Below are positions 5,360-10,931 of a stretch of 10,931 nt of DNA, in pieces. A program made the position numbers and the translations under genes. The notes under the pieces are model-generated. The model had not been told where the DNA came from. It made no database searches and worked only from the letters and a program-made list of their open reading frames with translations. The DNA is from Trebonia sp. (lineage in GTDB: Bacteria; Actinomycetota; Actinomycetes; Streptosporangiales; Streptosporangiaceae): assembly GCA_030038035.1 (NCBI GenBank), contig JASHPP010000695.1, forward strand, positions 1 to 10,931, in the 5' to 3' direction. Position 1 is the first letter of the stretch; every line of letters begins with the position of its first letter.

Positions 5360-6211
5360 ATGGAGACTGTCGACACAGATGTCGCTGCTGGCGTGCGGGC
5401 GTCCCTGAACTACGTCGCTCCCTGGTCGGCGAAAAACCGGCTCTACGTCGCGCCCGGGGCGCACCTGACCACCACCGAGTACGACCCGCACGTCGTCCTG
5501 ATCGCGGACGGCCGCCCGCACGGCGGCGAGTTCAGCCTCGACAGGAACGGGTTCATGTTCGTCAGGCACCACAGCGCGGTCGCCGACTTCTCCGCCCCGG
5601 CCGAACTCGATGGCACGTACACCGGCGAGGCGACTCACCTGGTCAGGCAGCTGACCGGAGCCGACCTCGTGATTTCCGAAGGCTGGGTGCTGCGCCGCTC
5701 GGGGACAGAGCTGCGCGGTGCTCAGCCGCCCGCGCCTGACGTGCACATCGACCTGCACCCCGACCGGGCGCCCGGTGTGTTCGAGAGGTTCCACGCCACC
5801 CACGGGCAGCCGGGCAAACCGTTCCGCCGGGTCATCTACACCAGCCTGTGGCGTGCCTTCAGCCCGCCGCCGCAAGACTGCCCGCTGGCGATCCTCGACT
5901 ACCAAAGCGTCGCCGACACCGAAGGCGTGGCCAACCTCCTGCTCTTCGTCGACCAGCCGCCCGACCCGGTGCCTGACACGATCGAGGACGAACAGTCGCA
6001 GCCGGCCGGGACCGTGTTCACCTACAGCCCCGCGCACCGCTGGTGGTACTTCCCGGACATGAACCCGGACGAGGCGCTGCTGTTCAAGCTGCACGACAGC
6101 GACCACCGCGTCGCCTGGCGGGCGCCGCACACGGCGTTCCGCGACCCGAGCGTGCCGGCCGGGCACACCCGCGAAAGCGTGGAGATCCGCACCTTCGCGT
6201 TTTTCTACTAG
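5360..6211 (+). CDS. CmcJ/AsaB-like oxidoreductase-family protein
   Basis: The 283-residue product is recognised by the C-terminal signature of this family: SLWRAFSPPPQDCPLAILD, then a tract containing SPAHRWWYFPDMNPDEALLF and KLHDSD, then APHTAFRDP and the end RESVEIRTFAFFY. His129-x-Asp131 (VHIDLHPD) and His257 (PHTAF) are conserved positions that could bind a metal, as proposed for the relatives. The family includes CmcJ of cephamycin 7-methoxylation and fungal AsaB/GA4-desaturase-like proteins, found in many secondary metabolite clusters; the reaction is generally unclear. I chose ATG 5360, since the family N-terminus begins shortly after; GTG 5351 is in frame too, and neither has a strong ribosome site. 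It is followed closely by the sigma factor gene. Its role with the upstream decarboxylase is a guess from neighbourhood. Confidence 0.85.
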   Translation: METVDTDVAAGVRASLNYVAPWSAKNRLYVAPGAHLTTTEYDPHVVLIADGRPHGGEFSLDRNGFMFVRHHSAVADFSAPAELDGTYTGEATHLVRQLTGADLVISEGWVLRRSGTELRGAQPPAPDVHIDLHPDRAPGVFERFHATHGQPGKPFRRVIYTSLWRAFSPPPQDCPLAILDYQSVADTEGVANLLLFVDQPPDPVPDTIEDEQSQPAGTVFTYSPAHRWWYFPDMNPDEALLFKLHDSDHRVAWRAPHTAFRDPSVPAGHTRESVEIRTFAFFY

Positions 6212-6221
6212 TGACGCGCGG

Positions 6222-6238
6222 CGCCCCGCGCCGGGGTG
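6222..6238 (+). terminator. Short GC hairpin after the CmcJ-like gene
   Basis: CGCCCCG (6222-6228) pairs with CGGGGTG (6232-6238), with one G-T pair and a 3-nt loop, 10 nt after the stop codon. It may end the upstream unit before the sigma gene, whose start is only 35 nt downstream. Confidence 0.3.
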
Positions 6239-6272
6239 TCGGAGTTTGGGCGCCGGCGGCGATGAAGTAGAT

Positions 6273-6824
6273 GTGAGCGAGCCCTCGCGGCCGGCGCCGT
6301 CCGGAGCGGCAGCACCCGACCTGCTGGCGCTGTACGACCAGGCCCTGCCGGACGTCTACGGGTACCTGCTGTCCCGCTGCGGCGACGCCGCGCTGGCCGA
6401 GGACCTGACGGCGGAGACCTTCCTGGCGGCGGTCGCCGCCGCCAGGAAGGGCACGGCCGTGCTGAACGCCGGCTGGCTCATCGGGATCGCGCGGCACAAA
6501 CTCGTGGACCACTGGCGGGCGCGGTCGCGTGAGCAGCGCCAGCTGCGGGCGGCCCAGGCCCATGACAGCGCGTGCGAGGACAACGATCCCTGGGAGGAGC
6601 GGCTCGACGCGCTGCGCGCCCGCCAGGTCCTTGATCAGCTGGCGCCGCACCACCGCGTGGTCCTGGTGCTGCGCTATCTCGACGACCTGACCGTGCCGCA
6701 GGTCGCCGCCGAGCTCGGCCGGACCAGGCATGCCACCGAGGCGCTGATCGTCCGGGCCAGGGCGGCGTTCCGCCGCGCCTACGAAGAACGCGACGAGGAA
6801 GGAAGGGGTGGCGGCGATGGCTGA
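6273..6824 (+). CDS. ECF-type RNA polymerase sigma factor
   Basis: The 183-residue protein has region 2 at about 15-90 (LYDQALPDVYGYLLSRCGD, AEDLTAETFL, GWLIGIARHKLVDHWRAR). Region 4 lies at about 112-172 (LDQLAPHHRVVLVLRYLDDLT, VPQVAAELGRTRHATEALIVRA). This is the normal two-domain ECF layout. I chose GTG 6273, since the family sequence begins shortly after it; the TTG at 6246 in the same frame would add nine unlikely residues. No strong ribosome site is seen (only GAAG). The next gene starts inside the last codons and encodes a VOC protein rather than a membrane anti-sigma factor; this sigma-VOC pairing is common in actinobacteria. The acidic, Gly-rich C-terminal tail (DEEGRGGGDG) arises from the ribosome site of the next gene. 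Confidence 0.92.
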   Translation: MSEPSRPAPSGAAAPDLLALYDQALPDVYGYLLSRCGDAALAEDLTAETFLAAVAAARKGTAVLNAGWLIGIARHKLVDHWRARSREQRQLRAAQAHDSACEDNDPWEERLDALRARQVLDQLAPHHRVVLVLRYLDDLTVPQVAAELGRTRHATEALIVRARAAFRRAYEERDEEGRGGGDG

Positions 6825-7668
6825 CCCGCTGGAAGTCCTGCGCCGCCCGCTCGTGCCGCTGGCACCCGATCCCGCCTTCGCGGCCCGGCTGCGGGACCGG
6901 ATCCGGCGCGCCCTCACCGAAGGAGAGACGATGACCTCCCAGCCCAGGCTCGCCAGCACCGAGGGCGACGTGGCCTACCTCAGCCTGCAGGTGCATGACG
7001 CCTCCCGTGCCCGCCAGTTCTACGGCGCGGTGCTCGGCTGGGCGTTCGCGGCCGATCTCCGCCCCGGCCGCAGCTCGCAAGTGCACGGGCAGTCGCTGCC
7101 GTTCGGCATCTGGGACGGCGCGCCGTCCCCGGGCATCCAGCGGCCGGGCGTGCTGGTCGTGCACCGCGTCGCCGACATCGGGGCGTCCGTGGCGGCGGTC
7201 CGTTCGCTTGGCGGGGCTGCCGGCGAGCCGCACCGCGAGCCGTACGGGATGATGGCGGACTGCGCTGACGACCAGGGCAACGCGTTCACCCTGCTCGAGA
7301 TGCCGCCGGACGCGCCGCGTCAGGACCAGGCCGCTGACCGGCCTGGCGACGTCGCCTACATCACGATCTCGCCGGGTGACGAGGCGCGGGCCGGACGGTT
7401 CTACGGCGCCCTGTTCGGCTGGGAGATAGCGCCGGGACGGGTGCCGCACGGCCTGCAGGTCCGCGGCCCGCTGCCGATGGTCGGCCTGTGGGGCGGCACC
7501 GGCCGGCCGGCCATCGTGCTGATGTACCGCGTCGACGACATCGCGGCCGCGGTGCGCCGCGTCCGGGACGGCGGCGGGACGGCGACCGATCCCGAACCCC
7601 AGCCGTACGGCGTCACCGCCGACTGCACGGACGATCAGGGGATGCGGTTCGGCCTCGGCCAGCTCTGA
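6817..7668 (+). CDS. Two-domain VOC (glyoxalase/bleomycin-resistance fold) protein, sigma-factor partner
   Basis: The protein holds two VOC domains, about 45-160 (DVAYLSLQVHDASRARQFYG, LGWAFAADL) and about 165-283 (DVAYITISPGDEARAGRFYG, LFGWEIAPG). Each ends in a similar block, EPYGMMADCADDQGNAFTLLE and QPYGVTADCTDDQGMRFGL. VOC domains bind metals or small ligands; no substrate can be named. Residues 3-34 (DPLEVLRRPLVPLAPD then PAFAARLRDRIRRAL) are an extra N-terminal segment that I recall from similar VOC proteins next to sigma factors, so ATG 6817 is preferred, with GAAGGGG 8 nt upstream; GTG 6808 is also possible. It overlaps the sigma gene by 8 nt, indicating translational coupling. A second in-frame ATG at 6931 has its own strong ribosome site. 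It may sense a ligand for the sigma factor. Confidence 0.92.
   Translation: MADPLEVLRRPLVPLAPDPAFAARLRDRIRRALTEGETMTSQPRLASTEGDVAYLSLQVHDASRARQFYGAVLGWAFAADLRPGRSSQVHGQSLPFGIWDGAPSPGIQRPGVLVVHRVADIGASVAAVRSLGGAAGEPHREPYGMMADCADDQGNAFTLLEMPPDAPRQDQAADRPGDVAYITISPGDEARAGRFYGALFGWEIAPGRVPHGLQVRGPLPMVGLWGGTGRPAIVLMYRVDDIAAAVRRVRDGGGTATDPEPQPYGVTADCTDDQGMRFGLGQL
6919..6933 (+). promoter_or_regulatory. Internal ribosome site and alternative start in the VOC gene
   Basis: GAAGGAG (6919-6925) lies 5 nt before an in-frame ATG at 6931, better than the signal at the upstream start. Use of it would give a 245-residue protein holding both VOC domains but lacking the N-terminal helix segment. Confidence 0.45.
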
Positions 7669-7700
7669 CTGCCGCCGACCGGCACCGGCGACGCGCCTGG

Positions 7701-9155
7701 TCAGCCCTGCGCCAGGGCGGTGACCAGCTGCTCGGCCGCGGCGATGTCGCCCTCGAGGGGGCGGTCCTCGTCGTCGGCGGGAAGGCGGCTGAGGGCGCAG
7801 CCGTAGACGGCGCGCAGGCGCGTGCCCGCGGGCTGGACGCCGCGCTGGCGCAGCGCCCTGACCGCGGCCACGAGTTCGCACGCGAGCACGGTACGCAGCG
7901 CCGGCACCATGGCCGCCGCGGCGCGGGCCGCCTGCGGGGAGAACGCGGCGTGTTCCTCGGCGCCGCGGGACAGCACGGCGGTGCCGAGCGAGACCGGCGC
8001 GGCCAGCGCCCGCAGCTCGGCCAGCGCGGCGCTGGCGGTGTACTCGAGGATCAGGATCCCTGAGCTGCCCGCGGCGCCGCCGGCCAGGAACGGCCGCAGC
8101 CCGGTTCGCTCCGGGTCGGTGAGCGCGGCGAGCCTGGCGACAGGCAGCGCGGCGTCCGCGCACAGCGCGAGCCGCGCGCTGTCGAGCGCGTGGGCCAGGT
8201 AGGCGCCGTGGAAGTTCCCGTTGTGCAGCACCTGGCCGCCGGACGGGTCGACAAGCGGGTTTTCCGCGGCGGCGTTCATCTCCACGAGCAGCACCCGCTC
8301 GACGTGGCCGAGCGCCTCCGCCGCCGGTCCGTGCACCTGCGGCAGCGCTCGCAGCCCGTACGGATCCTGGACGCGGGCAGTCGGCCGGGCGGCGTCAGGG
8401 CCGAGCAGCTCGCGCAGCCGCCGGGCGGCGTCGCGCTGGCCCGGATGCGGCCGCGCCGCCTGCACCGCTGCCGCGTAGGGCTGGGCCGAGCCGGACAGGG
8501 CGAGATGGCTGAGCGCGGCGATCTCGAGCTCCGCGCCGAGCAGCCCGGCGAGATCGTGGTGCGCGAGCGCGGCCTGCGCCAGCGTCATCGCGTTGGACGA
8601 CAGGAACGCGAGCGCGTCCGCGTCGGCCACGCCAGGCGCCAGCAGCGCGGCCAGCACCGGGCCGTCCGCGCCGCGCCAGGGCCGCTCGCCGATGAGCGCG
8701 AGCGCCGTGGCGGCCAGCCCGGTCAGGTCCGCGGTCCCGATGCCGCCGAGGGCCGGAAAGTCAGGGGTCAGGCCCCCGTTGAGCGCGCTCGCCGTCGCGT
8801 CCAGCCAGGCTGGACTTGCGCCTGAGCCGCCCGCCGCGAGCTGGTTGAGCCGGACGGCGAGCATGCCGCGGGCCACGGCCGCGCACACCGGCTGGCCGGC
8901 CCCGCCCGCGTGGCTGCGCAGCAGCCGCAGGCCATGGCCGTTACCCGGCTCGACCGCCACCGCGCCGTTGGCGCCGACTCCGGTGGTCCGCCCGTAGAAC
9001 GGGTCCCTGGCCGCCAGTTCCAGTGCCGTCCGGTGCGCGGCGGCGGCCCTGGCCAGCCCCGCGGGCGCGATCGCGACCCGGGCGCCGCGGCGCGCCACCG
9101 CCGCGACCGCCGCGCAGCCCAGTGTGGCACCGTCCATCACCACAGGCTCACTCAT
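7701..9155 (-). CDS. Aromatic amino acid ammonia-lyase (HAL/PAL) family protein without the MIO triad
   Basis: The 484-residue protein has the normal length and motif order of histidine/phenylalanine ammonia-lyases. Motifs seen are YGRTTGVGANG (Tyr54), LLRSHAGGAG, RLNQLAAGGSG, Asn188 in LSSNAMT, QDPYGLRALPQVHG (263-276), NAAAENPLV, GNFHG (313-317), the SSG block at 364-366 and EEH (400-402). The cofactor segment, normally G-S-V-G-A-S-G-D-L, reads GGIGTADLTGLA (137-148). One residue is missing, and no Ser or Gly lies where the Ala-Ser-Gly triad should cyclise to MIO. The frame is clean, so this is not a frameshift. Classical Phe, Tyr or His deamination therefore looks doubtful. From memory a related actinobacterial subfamily has GTGDL here. 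The gene is divergent from the hydrolase gene at 9419, has a near-leaderless promoter and converges with the VOC gene 32 bp away. Confidence 0.92.
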   Translation of the reverse strand: MSEPVVMDGATLGCAAVAAVARRGARVAIAPAGLARAAAAHRTALELAARDPFYGRTTGVGANGAVAVEPGNGHGLRLLRSHAGGAGQPVCAAVARGMLAVRLNQLAAGGSGASPAWLDATASALNGGLTPDFPALGGIGTADLTGLAATALALIGERPWRGADGPVLAALLAPGVADADALAFLSSNAMTLAQAALAHHDLAGLLGAELEIAALSHLALSGSAQPYAAAVQAARPHPGQRDAARRLRELLGPDAARPTARVQDPYGLRALPQVHGPAAEALGHVERVLLVEMNAAAENPLVDPSGGQVLHNGNFHGAYLAHALDSARLALCADAALPVARLAALTDPERTGLRPFLAGGAAGSSGILILEYTASAALAELRALAAPVSLGTAVLSRGAEEHAAFSPQAARAAAAMVPALRTVLACELVAAVRALRQRGVQPAGTRLRAVYGCALSRLPADDEDRPLEGDIAAAEQLVTALAQG

Positions 9156-9162
9156 CCCACGA

Positions 9163-9192
9163 ATCCTATTTAACCGGTCGATATAGTTTCAA
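9163..9192 (-). promoter_or_regulatory. Promoter of the ammonia-lyase-like gene, probably near-leaderless
   Basis: On the minus strand TTGAAA (9192-9187) and TAGGAT (9168-9163) are 18 nt apart. The -10 box ends only 7 nt before the ATG at 9155, so transcription would start at or next to the start codon, a common actinobacterial arrangement. The AGGA inside the -10 box could also serve as a ribosome site for a longer transcript. Confidence 0.5.
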
Positions 9193-9208
9193 AGTGCAGG
9201 CGCCCCGG

Positions 9209-9243
9209 CCCGTTCGGGAAAATAAAGATCTTTATACCGAACG
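9209..9243. promoter_or_regulatory. Nested dyad in the divergent promoter region
   Basis: ATAAAGATCTTTAT (9222-9235) is a perfect 14-bp palindrome. It is enclosed by CGTTCGG (9211-9217) and its inverted copy CCGAACG (9237-9243), with 4 and 1 unpaired bases between. CCCGTTCGGG (9209-9218) is also symmetric. Its position between the two divergent genes makes it a good candidate operator controlling both. Confidence 0.5.
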
Positions 9244-9320
9244 AGCACGGCTTGCTCTACCCGGGCCGAGTGCTGCCCGCGCGCTCATGTCGATATTTCC
9301 CATAAAATTGATCAAGAATA

Positions 9321-9349
9321 TTGACAAATGTGGCCGGCGGTGTGACGCT
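9321..9349 (+). promoter_or_regulatory. Candidate promoter of the hydrolase-DUF427 operon
   Basis: A consensus -35 TTGACA (9321-9326) stands 17 nt before GACGCT (9344-9349), which keeps the key A and final T of a -10 box and has a TGn extension (TGT, 9341-9343). The start would be near 9356, about 63 nt before GTG 9419. The TTGATCAA palindrome (9309-9316) is directly upstream. Confidence 0.4.
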
Positions 9350-9418
9350 GGAGGGGTGGCCGCAGCGCGGCGGTGACCTGACCCGGGCCGCCGCGGCGCC
9401 CGGGCGGGAGGAGCAGCA

Positions 9419-10348
9419 GTGGTTGCCGTGTCCCAGGGATTCACAGCGCTCGGCGATGAGTTCGCGCTTGTCGCGCAGACGGCGGCGGAAGCGGGGATTG
9501 CCGGCGGCCCGCTGCCCCGGGTCCGCAGGGGCTGGGTCAACGTGCCCACGGGGGGGCACGTCAGCGGCGTGTTCTGGGGCGAAGGGCAGCCAGAACTGGT
9601 GTTCCTGCACGACATCGGCGAGAGCGCACGCGCCTGGGACGCCGTCGCCCTGGCCGCGGGCCGTCCCAGCGTGGCGATCGACCTGCCCGGCCACGGGCGC
9701 TCGGACTGGCGCCGCGACGGGCGGTACGAGCCGGGCAAGCTCGCGCCCGCCGTCGCCGAAGCCATCCGCTCCTTCGCGCCGCGCGCACGGCTCGTGGCGG
9801 GCGGCGGCCTCGGTGGGCGTACCGGGCTCGCGCTGCACCGGCGCTATCCGGCGGTGCTCGCGGGGCTGGCCCTGGTCAACACCCTGCCCGGCTCGCCCGG
9901 CGGCCCCGGGTCGGCGTGGACGGGTCCTGAACGGTTCGCCAGTCCCGAGGAAGCCCTCGCGGCGCTGGCCGCCAGGCGCCCGGAGCACAGCGGGCAGGCC
10001 CTGCACAGGGAAGTCCTTTACGAGCTCGTCCAGAACACGGACGGCGCGTGGGTATGGCGGCACCATCCGGGCAACCTGCGGGCGGCCCCTGATCCCGGCC
10101 AGGAGGCCGGCGGTGACGACGGCCTGTGGACCGAGCTCGGCCAGCTCGCCATCCCCGTGGCCCTGATCCGCGGCGACTGGGCCGGGCCGCTGACAGCCGA
10201 CGACCTGGCCAGGCTGCGCCAGCGGGCGCCGCGGGTCCGGGTGATCACCCTCCAGACGGCCGGGGCGGACATCCCCGCAACCCAGCCCGCGGCGCTTGCC
10301 GCCGCCCTCGACCAGCTACTGACAACAGAACCAGCGAGGCAGCAATGA
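9419..10348 (+). CDS. Alpha/beta-hydrolase-fold protein lacking the catalytic Ser and His
   Basis: The 309-residue product has the landmarks of an alpha/beta hydrolase: the oxyanion loop LVFLHDIGESARAWD (60-74), AIDLPGHGRSDW (86-97) and IPVALIRGDW near the usual acid-residue strand. The nucleophile elbow, normally GHSLGG, reads GGGLGG (128-133), so Gly130 replaces Ser. The C-terminal segment normally holding Gly-His reads AGADIP, with Ala283 at the His position. It is therefore probably not a hydrolase, perhaps a binding protein, a scaffold or an enzyme using the fold differently. About 45 extra residues precede the core. Start GTG 9419 has GGGAGGAG 5 nt upstream. The stop overlaps the DUF427 start (ATGA), so the two are translationally coupled. 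Its helix-rich lid segment (about 155-230) is Ala/Arg-rich and unremarkable. Confidence 0.86.
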   Translation: MVAVSQGFTALGDEFALVAQTAAEAGIAGGPLPRVRRGWVNVPTGGHVSGVFWGEGQPELVFLHDIGESARAWDAVALAAGRPSVAIDLPGHGRSDWRRDGRYEPGKLAPAVAEAIRSFAPRARLVAGGGLGGRTGLALHRRYPAVLAGLALVNTLPGSPGGPGSAWTGPERFASPEEALAALAARRPEHSGQALHREVLYELVQNTDGAWVWRHHPGNLRAAPDPGQEAGGDDGLWTELGQLAIPVALIRGDWAGPLTADDLARLRQRAPRVRVITLQTAGADIPATQPAALAAALDQLLTTEPARQQ

Positions 10349-10931
10349 CGCAGACAGCAGAGCCGGCCGCGACGCAAACGGCGCCGCGGGTGCGCACCGA
10401 GCCGAATCAGCGGCGCGTGCGGGTGTTCTTCGGCGGCGAGGCGGTCGCCGACAGCGGCGCGACCGTCTACCTGTTCGAGACCGGGCACCTTCCCGTGTAC
10501 TACTTTCCCCGCGACGACGTGCGGTTCGACCTCCTCGAGCCGACGAGCCTGCACACCCACTGCCCGTATAAGGGCGACGCGTCGTACTACTCCGTGCTCG
10601 CCGGCGGCCGGCGGTATGAGAACGCGGTCTGGGCCTACCCGGAGCCGATCGAGTCGGTTCCGCAGCTGCGCGATTACGTGGCCTTCTACTGGGACCAGGC
10701 CGACGCGTGGTATGAGGAGGACGACGAGGTGTTCCGCCACCCGCGCGACCCCTACCACCGGGTCGACGTGCTCAACTCCTCCCGTCACGTGCAGGTGCGG
10801 GTCGGCGGTGAACTCATCGCGGACAGCCGCCGTCCCAGGCTGCTATTCGAGACCGGCCTGCCCGTCCGCTATTACCTGCCCAAGCTCGACGTCCGGCCCG
10901 AGCTGCTCACCCCCAGCTCGAAGCGGACCCG
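10345..10931 (+). CDS. Tandem DUF427 (PF04248) protein, C-terminus cut by window edge
   Basis: The visible 195 residues contain one complete DUF427 domain (about 20-115) and the first half of a second. Domain one includes RVRVFFGGEAVADS, LFETGHLPVYYFPRDDV, HTHCPYKGDASYYSV and NAVWAYPEPIESVPQLRDYVAFY. Domain two starts at about residue 145 with VQVRVGGELIADS and LFETGLPVRYYLPKLDV. DUF427 forms a compact beta-rich fold of unknown biochemical function; two-domain versions are common in actinobacteria. ATG 10345 overlaps the hydrolase stop codon by 4 nt and has GAGG 6 nt upstream. The 18-residue Gln/Thr/Ala-rich start is likely disordered. The acidic linker WYEEDDEVFRHPRDPY joins the domains. Confidence 0.93.
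   Translation, partial: MTQTAEPAATQTAPRVRTEPNQRRVRVFFGGEAVADSGATVYLFETGHLPVYYFPRDDVRFDLLEPTSLHTHCPYKGDASYYSVLAGGRRYENAVWAYPEPIESVPQLRDYVAFYWDQADAWYEEDDEVFRHPRDPYHRVDVLNSSRHVQVRVGGELIADSRRPRLLFETGLPVRYYLPKLDVRPELLTPSSKRT

Noticed and set aside
5006..6166. Minus-strand frame opposite the CmcJ-like gene
   Set aside because: High-GC antisense shadow crossing the ends of two well supported plus-strand genes.
6478..8163. Minus-strand frame of 561 codons
   Set aside because: It spans the sigma, VOC and lyase-homologue genes in an unrelated frame, and its product is Arg/Ala/Gly-rich without domains.
8712..8747. Frameshift or sequencing error explaining the missing MIO triad
   Set aside because: The frame is correct on both sides of the segment, and loss of exactly one codon with changed neighbours is not explained by a single-base error.

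Overview
The window is a piece of a high-GC actinomycete chromosome. Nearly all genes have G/C-rich third codon positions. An XRE/DUF5753 regulator sits beside a DUF397 protein, a pairing typical of Streptomyces and related mycelial actinobacteria. Other lineage markers are an ECF sigma factor paired with a two-domain VOC protein and a LuxR-type ATPase regulator. The genus cannot be told from the sequence. The window is gene-dense from 3549 to the right end, while the left third is mostly regulators and non-coding DNA.

Left part (1-3480). A LuxR-family ATPase regulator runs off the left edge on the minus strand. A long divergent spacer follows, then a 54-residue secreted peptide gene (716-880) with its own promoter and a clean hairpin terminator. 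About 1 kb without a convincing gene comes next. It holds an A-poor, CTGCCCGTG-rich repetitive tract, short direct repeats and a group of competing hairpins. The XRE/DUF5753 regulator (1880-2773) and the DUF397 protein (2988-3227) follow, closed by a 20-bp perfect hairpin and a 13-bp tandem repeat. A motif GARCATTCTCGG occurs upstream of both the secreted peptide gene and the XRE gene, and a shorter form lies downstream of the DUF397 promoter. It may be the XRE operator.

Middle (3490-7668). A thiamine-diphosphate 2-keto-acid decarboxylase of the indolepyruvate/phenylpyruvate type carries all expected catalytic residues and is preceded by a short overlapping upstream reading frame. After it come a CmcJ/AsaB-like oxidoreductase-family protein, an ECF sigma factor, and a two-domain VOC protein whose start overlaps the sigma stop codon.

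Right part (7701-10931). Three genes flank an AT-rich divergent promoter region. Leftward is a full-length aromatic amino acid ammonia-lyase homologue in which the Ala-Ser-Gly triad that forms the MIO cofactor is absent. Rightward is an alpha/beta-hydrolase-fold protein whose nucleophile Ser and catalytic His positions are Gly and Ala. It overlaps by 4 nt a tandem DUF427 protein cut by the right edge. Two neighbouring enzyme homologues that keep their fold motifs but lack their signature catalytic groups are the most unusual thing here. They may form an undescribed module with DUF427, acting in non-canonical chemistry or in binding.
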